Assembly (NCBI GenBank): GCA_963691705.1
Contig: OY829542.1
Coordinates: 31,296,579-31,360,578, forward strand
From: Viola odorata
Taxonomy: Eukaryota > Streptophyta > Magnoliopsida > Malpighiales > Violaceae
Direction of reading: 5' to 3'
Length of the DNA: 64,000 nucleotides
The notes under the pieces are model-generated. The model was not told the origin of the DNA. It saw only the letters and a program-made list of their open reading frames with translations, and did no database searches. Made by a program: the position numbers and the translations under genes. Of this stretch, positions 1 to 9,747 are shown piece after piece (position 1 is the first letter of the stretch; every line of letters starts with the position of its first letter).

Positions 1-153
1 TGAAGAGATTGGCCTGGAGAGCTAGCGCAAGGCCTCGGATGGCTTAGGCGCGGGGACTTCATGGGATGCTAGGGTTGGCACGCCTGGTGCATGCATGTCT
101 TCATGGTTTGCGAGGACTAGGCGCGGATTTCCTCATGGTTTGCGCGGCCTATC

Positions 154-167
154 CATGAGCCCTCATG
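154..167. repeat. New short dyad at the S deletion junction
   Basis: CATGAG-CC-CTCATG forms where the 25-bp segment was lost between two GAG trinucleotides. The six-base arms are perfect and separated by two bases. It is present in S monomers and in the chimera at 31310. Confidence 0.85.
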
Positions 168-362
168 CTCGTATCATCTCCTCCATCCTAAAATGGATTC
201 ATCCTCAAATCTGCGCGCTCCATTCCTTTGCGAATGTCACACAGAGTACCTACATCGGAGAGATATGCATCAGCACTATGGAAAAGGGTTGAAAAATAAC
301 AAAAAGGTAACTCAAAGCGATGATGTGAAAATAAGTCTGTAGACTTTAAAAGACAAGCAATT

Positions 363-378
363 TTCTCCCATGGGAGAA
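363..378. repeat. 16-bp perfect palindrome around NcoI site (representative copy)
   Basis: TTCTCCCATGGGAGAA equals its own reverse complement. It is intact in most C monomers and in early S monomers. It is reduced to 14 bp where GTCTCCC occurs and to 10 bp in G (TATCCC). It is broken in later S copies (CCCATAGGAG, CCCATTGGAG). Confidence 0.85.
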
Positions 379-407
379 GAGTAGGCTTGGGAATTGTTAA
401 TTAAAAT

Positions 408-417
408 AACCCTAAAC
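408..417 (+). repeat. Plant-telomere-like 10-mer AACCCTAAAC (representative copy)
   Basis: Matches the CCCTAAA telomere repeat of plants over 10 bases. One copy occurs near the end of most monomers. A second match in the opposite sense, TAGGGTT, lies near the start (70-76 here). In region III many monomers have ATATACCTAAAC and have lost it. A single unit per monomer is not a telomere. Confidence 0.6.
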
Positions 418-618
418 TACCCTTCACTTAAGGCCTTGACCGCGGGCTTGAAGAGATTGGCTTGGAGTGCTAGCGCAAGGCCTCGGATGGCTTAGGCGCG
501 GGGACTTCATGGGATGCTAGGGTTGGCACGCCTAGTGCGCGCATGTCTTCATGGTTTGCGAGGACTTGGCGCGAATTTCCTCATGGCTTGCGCGGCCTAT
601 TCATGAGGTCTTCACGTG

Positions 619-648
619 GATACGAGTGAGAGCCCTCATGCTCGTATC
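619..648. repeat. 12-bp hairpin with AGCC loop (representative copy)
   Basis: Left arm GATACGAGTGAG (619-630), loop AGCC (631-634), right arm CTCA-TG-CTCGTATC (635-648). All 12 bases of the left arm pair with the right arm, with a 2-base TG bulge. The hairpin is conserved in nearly all C, G, H, K and L monomers and is absent from S, whose 25-bp deletion removes the left arm. Any function is unknown; it could form a cruciform. Confidence 0.85.
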
Positions 649-668
649 ATCTCCTCCATCTTAAAATG

Positions 669-684
669 GATTCGTCCTCGAATC
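669..684. repeat. GATTCG-TCCT-CGAATC dyad in C monomers (representative copy)
   Basis: Six-base perfect arms around TCCT. G monomers retain five-base arms (GATTC/GAATC). S has GATTCATCCTCAAATC, with both CpG sites changed to CpA, leaving four paired bases. The C subtype with TTCGTCCATGAATC also keeps five-base arms. Confidence 0.8.
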
Positions 685-1869
685 TGCGCGCTCCATTCCT
701 TTGCGAATGTCACACATAGTACCTACATCGGAGAGATATGCATCAACACTATGGAAAAGGTTTGGAAAAAAAACTAAAAGGTAACTCAAAGCGATGATGT
801 GAAAATAAGTCTGTAGACTTCAAAAGACAAGGAATTGTCTCCCATGGGAGAAGAGTAGGCTTGGGAATTGTTAAATGAAATAACCCTAAACTACCCTTCA
901 CTTAAGGCCTTGACCGCGGGCTTGAAGAGATTGGCTTGGAGTTCTAGCGCAAGGCCTCGGATGGCTTAGGCGCGGGGACTTCATGGGATGCTAGGGTTGG
1001 CACGCCTAGTGCGCGCATGTCTTCATGGTTTGCGAGGACTTGGCGCGGATTTCCTCATGGCTTGCGCGGCCTATCCATGAGGTCTTCACGTGGATACGAG
1101 TGAGAGCCCTCATGCTCGTATCATCTCCTCCATCTTAAAATGGATTCGTCCTCGAATCTGCGCGCTCCATTCCTTTGCGAATGTCACACATAGTACCTAC
1201 ATCGGAGAGATATGCATCAACACTATGGAAAAGGTTTGGAAAAAAAACTAAAAGGTAACTTAAAGCGATGATGTGAAAATAAGTCTGTAGACTTCAAAAG
1301 ACAAGGAATTTTCTCCCATGGGAGAAGAGTAGGCTTGGGAATTGTTAAATGAAATAACCCTAAACTACCCTTCACTTAAGGCCTTGACCGCAGGCTTGAA
1401 GAGATTGCTTAGAGAGTTAGCGCAAGGCCTCGGATGGCTTAGGCGCGGGGACTTCATGGGATGCTAGGGTTGGCACGCCTTGTGCGCGCATGTCTTCATG
1501 GTTTGCGAGGACTTGGCGCGGATTTCCTCATGGCTTGCGCGGCCTATCCATGAGGTCTTCACGTGGATACGAGTGAGAGCCCTCATGCTCGTATCATCTC
1601 CTCCATCTTAAAATGGATTCGTCCATGAATCTGCACGCTCCATTCCTTTGCGAATGTCACACATAGTACCTACATCGGAGAGATATGCATCAACACTATG
1701 GAAAAGGTTTGGAAAAAAAACTAAAAGGTAACTCAAAGCGATGATGTGAAAATAAGTCTGTAGACTTCAAAAGACAAGGAATTTTCTCCCATGGGAGAAG
1801 AGTAGGCTTGGGAATTGTTAAATGAAATAACCCTAAACTACCCTTCACTTAAGGCCTTGACCGCGGGCT

Positions 1870-2342
1870 TGAAGAGATTGGCTTGGAGAGCTAGCGCAAG
1901 GCCTCGGATGGCTTAGGCGCGGGGACTTCATGGGATGCTAGGGTTGGCACGCCTAGCGCGCGCATGTCTTCATGGTTTGCGAGGACTTGGCGCGGATTTC
2001 CTCATGGCTTGCGCGACCTATCCATGAGGTGTTCACTAGGATACGAGTGAGAGCCCTCATGCTCGTATCATCTCCTCCCTCATAAAATGGATTCCTCCTC
2101 GAATCTGCGAAGTCTATTCCTTTGTGAATGTCACACATAGTACCTACATTGGAGAAGTATGCATCAACACTATGGAGAAGGGTTGGAAAATAACGAAAAG
2201 GTAAGTCAAATCGTTGTTGTGAAAATAAGTCCGTAGACATCAAAAGACAAGGTATTTTATCCCATGGGAGAAGAGTAGGCTTGGGAATTGTTAAATGAAA
2301 TAACCCTAAACTACCCTTCACTTAAGGCCTTGACCACGGGCT
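1870..2342 (+). repeat. Type G monomer (representative, 473 bp)
   Basis: G differs from C over most of its length: CCTAGCGCGCGC, GCGCGACCTATCC, GAGGTGTTCACTAGGATACG, CTCCCTCATAAAATGG, ATTCCTCCTCGAATC, TTTGTGAATG, CATTGGAGAAGTATGCATC, GGAAAATAACGAAAAGG, GTCAAATCGTTGTTGTG, CCGTAGACATC and GGTATTTTATCCC. G copies start at 1870, 4686, 6080, 8896, 11711, 14999, 16867, 19208, 21549, 22943, 24337, 25258, 26653, 28048, 29442, 30837, 32681, 35471, 36865, 38260, 41077, 46732, 50019, 56473 and 63074. Several of the later ones are chimeric in the first 150-200 bases. Confidence 0.92.
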
Positions 2343-5158
2343 TGAAGAGATTGGCCTGGAGAGCTAGCGCAAGGCCTCGGATGGCTTAGGCGCGGGGACT
2401 TCATGGGATGCTAGGGTTGGCACGCCTGGTGCACGCATGTCTTCATGGTTTGCAAGGACTTGGCGCGGATTTCCTCATGGTTTGCGCGGCCTATCCATGA
2501 GCCCTCATGCTCGTATCATCTCCTCCATCCTAAAATGGATTCATCCTCAAATCTGCGCGCTCCATTCCTTTGCGAATGTCACACAGAGTACCTACATCGG
2601 AGAGATATGCATCAGCACTATGGAAAAGGGTTGAAAAATAACAAAAAGGTAACTCAAAGCGATGATGTGAAAATAAGTCTGTAGACTTTAAAAGACAAGC
2701 AATTTTCTCCCATGGGAGAAGAGTAGGCTTGGGAATTGTTAATTAAAATAACCCTAAACTACCCTTCACTTAAGGCCTTGACCGCGGGCTTGAAGAGATT
2801 GGCTTGGAGAGTTAGCGCAAGGCCTCGGATGGCTTAGGCGCGGGGACTTCATGGGATGCTAGGGTTGGCACGCCTTGTGCGCACATGTCTTCATGGTTTG
2901 CGAGGACTTGGCGCGGATTTCCTCATGGCTTGCGCGGCCTATCCATGAGGTCTTCACGTGGATACGAGTGAGAGCCCTCATGCTCGTATCATCTCCTCCA
3001 TCTTAAAATGGATTCGTCCTCGAATCTGCGCGCTCCATTCCTTTGCGAATGTCACACATAGTACCTACATCGGAGAGATATGCATCAACACTATGGAAAA
3101 GGTTTAGAAAAAAAACTAAAAGGTAACTCAAAGCGATGATGTGAAAATAAGTCTGTAGACTTCAAAAGACAAGGAATTGTCTCCCATGGGAGAAGAGTAG
3201 GCTTGGGAATTGTTAAATGAAATAACCCTAAACTACCCTTCACTTAAGGCCTTGACCGCGGGCTTGAAGAGATTGGCTTGGAGTGCTAGCGCAAGGCCTC
3301 GGATGGCTTAGGCGCGGGGACTTCATGGGATGCTAGGGTTGGCACGCCTAGTGCGCGCATGTCTTCATGGTTTGCGAGGACTTGGCGCGGATTTCCTCAT
3401 GGCTTGCGCGGCCTATCCATGAGGTCTTCACGTGGATACGAGTGAGAGCCCTCATGCTCGTATCATCTCCTCCATCTTAAAATGGATTCGTCCTCGAATC
3501 TGCGCGCTCCATTCCTTTGCGAATGTCACACATAGTACCTACATCGGAGAGATATGCATCAACACTATGGAAAAGGTTTGGAAAAAAAACTAAAAGGTAA
3601 CTCAAAGCGATGATGTGAAAATAAGTCTGTAGACTTCAAAAGACAAGGAATTGTCTCCCATGGGAGAAGAGTAGGCTTGGGAATTGTTAAATGAAATAAC
3701 CCTAAACTACCCTTCACTTAAGGCCTTGACCGCGGGCTTGAAGAGATTGGCTTGGAGTTCTAGCGCAAGGCCTCGGATGGCTTAGGCGCGGGGACTTCAT
3801 GGGATGCTAGGGTTGGCACGCCTAGTGCGCGCATGTCTTCATGGTTTGCGAGGACTTGGCGCGGATTTCCTCATGGCTTGCGCGGCCTATCCTTGAGGTC
3901 TTGACGTGGATACGAGTGAGAGCCCTCATGCTCGTATCATCTCCTCCATCTTAAAATGGATTCGTCCTCGAATCTGCGCGCTCCATTCCTTTGCGAATGT
4001 CACACATAGTACCTACATCGGAGAGATATGCATCAACACTATTGAAAAGGTTTGGAAAAAAAACTAAAAGGTAACTTAAAGCGATGATGTGAAAATAAGT
4101 CTGTAGACTTCAAAAGACAAGGAATTTTCTCCCATGGGAGAAGAGTAGGCTTGGGAATTGTTAAATGAAATAACCCTAAACTACCCTTCACTTAAGGCCT
4201 TGACCGTAGGCTTGAAGAGATTGCTTAGAGAGTTAGCGCAAGGCCTCGGATGGCTTAGGCGCGGGGACTTCATGGGATGCTAGGGTTGGCACGCCTTGTG
4301 CGCGCATGTCTTCATGGTTTGCGAGGACTTCGCGCGGATTTCCTCATGGCTTGCGCGGCCTATCCATGAGGTCTTCACGTGGATACGAGTGAGAGCCCTC
4401 ATGCTCGTATCATCTCCTCCATCTTAAAATGGATTCGTCCATGAATCTGCGCGCTCCATTCCTTTGCGAATGTCACACATAGTACCTACATCGGAGAGAT
4501 ATGCATCAACACTATGGAAAAGGTTTGGAAAAAAAACTAAAAGGTAACTCAAAGCGATGATGTGAAAATAAGTCTGTAGACTTCAAAAGACAAGGAATTT
4601 TCTCCCATGGGAGAAGAGTAGGCTTGGGAATTGTTAAATGAAATAACCCTAAACTACCCTTCACTTAAGGCCTTGACCGCGGGCTTGAAGAGATTGGCTT
4701 GGAGAGCTAGCGCAAGGCCTCGGATGGCTTAGGCGCGGGGACTTCATGGGATGCTAGGGTTGGCACGCCTAGCGCGCGCATGTCTTCATGGTTTGCGAGG
4801 ACTTGGCGCGGATTTCCTCATGGCTTGCGCGACCTATCCATGAGGTGTTCACTAGGATACGAGTGAGAGTCCTCATGCTCGTATCATCTCCTCCCTCATA
4901 AAATGGATTCCTCCTCGAATCTGCGAACTCTATTCCTTTGTAAATGTCACACATAGTACCTACATTGGAGAAGTATGCATCAACACTATGGAGAAGGTTT
5001 GGAAAATAACGAAAAGGTAAGTCAAATCGTTGTTGTGAAAATAAGTCCGTAGACATCAAAAGACAAGGTATTTTATCCCATGGGAGAAGAGTAGGCTTGG
5101 GAATTGTTAAATGAAATAACCCTAAACTACCCTTCACTTAAGGCCTTGACCGCGGGCT
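2343..5158 (+). repeat. HOR block 2: 6-mer S-C-C-C-C-G, 2816 bp
   Basis: Monomers start at 2343 (S), 2791, 3265, 3739, 4213 (C) and 4686 (G). C subtypes appear in the order GAGAGTTAGCG/GCACATG, GAGTGCTAGCG, GAGTTCTAGCG, GCTTAGAGAG. This is the same order as in blocks 4 and 5, so the 6-mer is the best candidate for the ancestral HOR of the left region. Confidence 0.9.
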
Positions 5159-6552
5159 TGAAGAGATTGGCCTGGAGAGCTAGCGCAAGGCCTCGGATGG
5201 CTTAGGCGCGGGGACTTCATGGGATGCTAGGGTTGGCACGCCTGGTGCATGCATGTCTTCATGGTTTGCGAGGACTAGGCGCGGATTTCCTCATGGTTTG
5301 CGCGGCCTATCCATGAGCCCTCATGCTCGTATCATCTCCTCCATCCTAAAATGGATTCATCCTCAAATCTGCGCGCTCCATTCCTTTGCGAATGTCACAC
5401 AGAGTACCTACATCGGAGAGATATGCATCAGCACTATGGAAAAGGGTTGAAAAATAACAAAAAGGTAACTCAAAGCGATGATGTGAAAATAAGTCTGTAG
5501 ACTTTAAAAGACAAGCAATTTTCTCCCATGGGAGAAGAGTAGGCTTGGGAATTGTTAAATGAAATAACCCTAAACTACCCTTCACTTAAGGCCTTGACCG
5601 CAGGCTTGAAGAGATTGCTTAGAGAGTTAGCGCAAGGCCTCGGATGGCTTAGGCGCGGGGACTTCATGGGATGCTAGGGTTGGCACGCCTTGTGCGCGCA
5701 TGTCTTCATGGTTTGCGAGGACTTGGCGCGGATTTCCTCATGGCTTGCGCGGCCTATCCATGAGGTCTTCACGTGGATACGAGTGAGAGCCCTCATGCTC
5801 GTATCATCTCCTCCATCTTAAAATGGATTCGTCCATGAATCTGCGCGCTCCATTCCTTTGCGAATGTCACACATAGTACCTACATCGGAGAGATATGCAT
5901 CAACACTATGGAAAAGGTTTGGAAAAAAAACTAAAAGGTAACTCAAAGCGATGATGTGAAAATAAGTCTGTAGACTTCAAAAGACAAGGAATTTTCTCCC
6001 ATGGGAGAAGAGTAGGCTTGGGAATTGTTAAATGAAATAACCCTAAACTACCCTTCACTTAAGGCCTTGACCGCGGGCTTGAAGAGATTGGCTTGGAGAG
6101 CTAGCGCAAGGCCTCGGATGGCTTAGGCGCGGGGACTTCATGGGATGCTAGGGTTGGCACGCCTAGCGCGCGCATGTCTTCATGGTTTGCGAGGACTTGG
6201 CGCGGATTTCCTCATGGCTTGCGCGACCTATCCATGAGGTGTTCACTAGGATACGAGTGAGAGCCCTCATGCTCGTATCATCTCCTCCCTCATAAAATGG
6301 ATTCCTCCTCGAATCTGCGAAGTCTATTCCTTTGTGAATGTCACACATAGTACCTACATTGGAGAAGTATGCATCAACACTATGGAGAAGGGTTGGAAAA
6401 TAACGAAAAGGTAAGTCAAATCGTTGTTGTGAAAATAAGTCCGTAGACATCAAAAGACAAGGTATTTTATCCCATGGGAGAAGAGTAGGCTTGGGAATTG
6501 TTAAATGAAATAACCCTAAACTACCCTTCACTTAAGGCCTTGACCACGGGCT
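5159..6552 (+). repeat. HOR block 3: trimer S(hybrid)-C-G, 1394 bp
   Basis: Monomers start at 5159 (S with a C-type 3' end), 5607 (C) and 6080 (G). The S monomer ends TTGTTAAATGAAATAACCC and CTTGACCGCAGG like the C monomer at 923, not TTAATTAAAATAACC like its S neighbours. It is the junction of the 4,210-bp duplication. Confidence 0.9.
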
Positions 6553-9500
6553 TGAAGAGATTGGCCTGGAGAGCTAGCGCAAGGCCTCGGATGGCTTAGG
6601 CGCGGGGACTTCATGGGATGCTAGGGTTGGCACGCCTGGTGCATGCATGTCTTCATGGTTTGCGAGGACTAGGCGCGGATTTCCTCATGGTTTGCGCGGC
6701 CTATCCATGAGCCCTCATGCTCGTATCATCTCCTCCATCCTAAAATGGATTCATCCTCAAATCTGCGCGCTCCATTCCTTTGCGAATGTCACACAGAGTA
6801 CCTACATCGGAGAGATATGCATCAGCACTATGGAAAAGGGTTGAAAAATAACAAAAAGGTAACTCAAAGCGATGATGTGAAAATAAGTCTGTAGACTTTA
6901 AAAGACAAGCAATTTTCTCCCATGGGAGAAGAGTAGGCTTGGGAATTGTTAATTAAAATAACCCTAAACTACCCTTCACTTAAGGCCTTGACCGCGGGCT
7001 TGAAGAGATTGGCTTGGAGAGTTAGCGCAAGGCCTCGGATGGCTTAGGCGCGGGGACTTCATGGGATGCTAGGGTTGGCACGCCTTGTGCGCACATGTCT
7101 TCATGGTTTGCGAGGACTTGGCGCGGATTTCCTCATGGCTTGCGCGGCCTATCCATGAGGTCTTCACGTGGATACGAGTGAGAGCCCTCATGCTCGTATC
7201 ATCTCCTCCATCTTAAAATGGATTCGTCCTCGAATCTGCGCGCTCCATTCCTTTGCGAATGTCACACATAGTACCTACATCGGAGAGATATGCATCAACA
7301 CTATGGAAAAGGTTTAGAAAAAAAACTAAAAGGTAACTCAAAGCGATGATGTGAAAATAAGTCTGTAGACTTCAAAAGACAAGGAATTGTCTCCCATGGG
7401 AGAAGAGTAGGCTTGGGAATTGTTAAATGAAATAACCCTAAACTACCCTTCACTTAAGGCCTTGACCGCGGGCTTGAAGAGATTGGCTTGGAGTGCTAGC
7501 GCAAGGCCTCGGATGGCTTAGGCGCGGGGACTTCATGGGATGCTAGGGTTGGCACGCCTAGTGCGCGCATGTCTTCATGGTTTGCGAGGACTTGGCGCGG
7601 ATTTCCTCATGGCTTGCGCGGCCTATCCATGAGGTCTTCACGTGGATACGAGTGAGAGCCCTCATGCTCGTATCATCTCCTCCATCTTAAAATGGATTCG
7701 TCCTCGAATCTGCGCGCTCCATTCCTTTGCGAATGTCACACATAGTACCTACATCGGAGAGATATGCATCAACACTATGGAAAAGGTTTGGAAAAAAAAC
7801 TAAAAGGTAACTCAAAGCGATGATGTGAAAATAAGTCTGTAGACTTCAAAAGACAAGGAATTGTCTCCCATGGGAGAAGAGTAGGCTTGGGAATTGTTAA
7901 ATGAAATAACCCTAAACTACCCTTCACTTAAGGCCTTGACCGCGGGCTTGAAGAGATTGGCTTGGAGTTCTAGCGCAAGGCCTCGGATGGCTTAGGCGCG
8001 GGGACTTCATGGGATGCTAGGGTTGGCACGCCTAGTGCGCGCATGTCTTCATGGTTTGCGAGGACTTGGCGCGGATTTCCTCATGGCTTGCGCGGCCTAT
8101 CCATGAGGTCTTGACGTGGATACGAGTGAGAGCCCTCATGCTCGTATCATCTCCTCCATCTTAAAATGGATTCGTCCTCGAATCTGCGCGCTCCATTCCT
8201 TTGCGAATGTCACACATAGTACCTACATCGGAGAGATATGCATCAACACTATGGAAAAGGTTTGGAAAAAAAACTAAAAGGTAACTTAAAGCGATGATGT
8301 GAAAATAAGTCTGTAGACTTCAAAAGACAAGGAATTTTCTCCCATGGGAGAAGAGTAGGCTTGGGAATTGTTAAATGAAATAACCCTAAACTACCCTTCA
8401 CTTAAGGCCTTGACCGTAGGCTTGAAGAGATTGCTTAGAGAGTTAGCGCAAGGCCTCGGATGGCTTAGGCGCGGGGACTTCATGGGATGCTAGGGTTGGC
8501 ACGCCTTGTGCGCGCATGTCTTCATGGTTTGCGAGGACTTGGCGCGGATTTCCTCATGGCTTGCGCGGCCTATCCATGAGGTCTTCACGTGGATACGAGT
8601 GAGAGCCCTCATGCTCGTATCATCTCCTCCATCTTAAAATGGATTCGTCCATGAATCTGCGCGCTCCATTCCTTTGCGAATGTCACACATAGTACCTACA
8701 TCGGAGAGATATGCATCAACACTATGGAAAAGGTTTGGAAAAAAAACTAAAAGGTAACTCAAAGCGATGATGTGAAAATAAGTCTGTAGACTTCAAAAGA
8801 CAAGGAATTTTCTCCCATGGGAGAAGAGTAGGCTTGGGAATTGTTAAATGAAATAACCCTAAACTACCCTTCACTTAAGGCCTTGACCGCGGGCTTGAAG
8901 AGATTGGCTTGGAGAGCTAGCGCAAGGCCTCGGATGGCTTAGGCGCGGGGACTTCATGGGATGCTAGGGTTGGCACGCCTAGCGCGCGCATGTCTTCATG
9001 GTTTGCGAGGACTTGGCGCGGATTTCCTCATGGCTTGCGCGACCTATCCATGAGGTGTTCACTAGGATACGAGTGAGAGTCCTCATGCTCGTATCATCTC
9101 CTCCCTCATAAAATGGATTCCTCCTCGAATCTGCGAACTCTATTCCTTTGTAAATGTCACACATAGTACCTACATTGGAGAAGTATGCATCAACACTATG
9201 GAGAAGGTTTGGAAAATAACGAAAAGGTAAGTCAAATCGTTGTTGTGAAAATAAGTCCGTAGACATCAAAAGACAAGGTATTTTATCCCATGGGAGAAGA
9301 GTAGGCTTGGGAATTGTTAAATGAAATAACCCTAAACTACCCTTCACTTAAGGCCTTGACCGCGGGCTTGAAGAGATTGGCCTGGAGAGCTAGCGCAAGG
9401 CCTCGGATGGCTTAGGCGCGGGGACTTCATGGGATGCTAGGGTTGGCACGCCTGGTGCATGCATGTCTTCATGGTTTGCGAGGACTAGGCGCGGATTTCC

Positions 9501-9747
9501 TCATGGTTTGCGCGGCCTATCCATGAGCCCTCATGCTCGTATCATCTCCTCCATCCTAAAATGGATTCATCCTCAAATCTGCGCGCTCCATTCCTTTGCG
9601 AATGTCACACAGAGTACCTACATCGGAGAGATATGCATCAGCACTATGGAAAAGGGTTGAAAAATAACAAAAAGGTAACTCAAAGCGATGATGTGAAAAT
9701 AAGTCTGTAGACTTTAAAAGACAAGCAATTTTCTCCCATGGGAGAAG
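5538..9747 (+). repeat. 4,210-bp tandem segmental duplication, right copy
   Basis: Second copy of the block at 1328-5537. The junction is inside the S monomer at 5159, between the last S-specific base (C at 5516 in AGCAATT) and the first C-specific base (5559 in TTAAATG). The interval between them is identical in S and C, as expected for homologous unequal crossing-over between an S and a C monomer. Confidence 0.87.
6553..9368 (+). repeat. HOR block 4: 6-mer, 2816 bp, near copy of block 2
   Basis: Monomers start at 6553 (S), 7001, 7475, 7949, 8423 (C) and 8896 (G). It matches block 2 at an offset of 4210, including the private marks GAGAGTCCTCATG and CTTTGTAAATG in the G monomer and CTTGACCGTAGG before the fourth C. 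Confidence 0.92.

Larger units (their letters stand above)
1..448 (+). repeat. Type S monomer (representative, 448 bp)
   Basis: S is the short family. It lacks the 25 bases that lie between GAG repeats in other monomers, so CCATGAG joins directly to CCCTCATG (154-167 here). Other diagnostic bases are TGGTGCA(C/T)GC, CATGGTTTGCGCGG, TTCATCCTCAAATC, CACAGAGTACC, CATCAGCAC, TTGAAAAATAACAAAAAGG and ACTTTAAAAGACAAG. The other S monomers start at 2343, 5159, 6553, 9369, 12183, 15471, 17339, 19680, 22021, 23415, 24810, 25731, 27126, 28520, 29915, 31310 (chimeric), 31759, 33153, 34549, 35943, 37338, 38733, 41550, 47205, 50492, 56946 and 63547. S copies right of about 17 kb often carry CCCATAGGAG in place of the NcoI-like centre. 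Confidence 0.92.
449..922 (+). repeat. Type C monomer (representative, 474 bp)
   Basis: C is the majority family. Markers are GAGGTCTTCACGTGGATACG, TCCATCTTAAAATGG, TTCGTCCTCGAATC (or TTCGTCCATGAATC in one subtype), CTGCGCGCTCC, TTTGCGAATG, CATCGGAGAGATATGCATCAAC, TTTGGAAAAAAAACTAAAAGG and AGACTTCAAAAGACAAGG. This copy has one private change (GCGCGAATTT). A one-base shorter form (473) has GATTGCTTAGAGAG at its start. Runs of C lie between an S and the next G, and their copy number is the most variable property of the array. Confidence 0.92.
1..2342 (+). repeat. HOR block 1: S-C-C-C-G
   Basis: Monomers start at 1 (S), 449, 923, 1397 (C; the last begins GATTGCTTAGAGAG and has TTCGTCCATGAATC) and 1870 (G). 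The window edge falls on the monomer phase point only by my choice of start; the array evidently continues to the left. Confidence 0.9.
1328..5537 (+). repeat. 4,210-bp tandem segmental duplication, left copy
   Basis: This block of nine monomers matches 5538-9747 at a constant offset of 4210. By eye I count about seven single-base differences (for example CTGCACGC versus CTGCGCGC, CCTTGAGG versus CCATGAGG, CTTCGCGCGG versus CTTGGCGCGG). Rare marks are shared: CTGCGAAGTCTATT in the first G, CTTTGTAAATG in the second G, CTTGACCACGGG before the S monomers at 2343 and 6553. The exact boundary lies somewhere within a 42-base identical stretch. Confidence 0.88.

Noticed and set aside
39..113. Internal subrepeat built on TCATGG (ACTTCATGGG, TCTTCATGGTTTGCG, TCCTCATGGTTTGCG)
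   Set aside because: The copies share only 8-15 bases at uneven spacing (roughly 30-45 bp). This may be a trace of an older short repeat, but it is too weak to call by eye.
95..292. Plus-strand open frame of 65 codons in S monomers, with an overlapping 79-codon frame in another phase
   Set aside because: Two overlapping frames in the same satellite monomer, no recognisable domain, and present only because the 25-bp deletion changes the frame. Best explained as chance.
669..690. Possible CENP-B box
   Set aside because: TTCG occurs, but the required A and CGGG at the fixed spacing do not. The reverse strand also gives no match.
766..773. A8 tract as a poly(A) tail of a SINE or retroposon
   Set aside because: It lies at the same internal position in every C monomer, with no target-site duplication and no tRNA-like or 7SL-like head.
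1953..2321. Minus-strand open frame of 122 codons, recurring in most G, H and L monomers (for example 4769-5137, 48683-49051, 62684-63052)
   Set aside because: It is the repeat read in one frame. It recurs because the repeat recurs, C monomers interrupt or shorten it, chimeras extend it to 127-130 codons at will, and changes include many nonsynonymous ones. I recognise no protein family in it.
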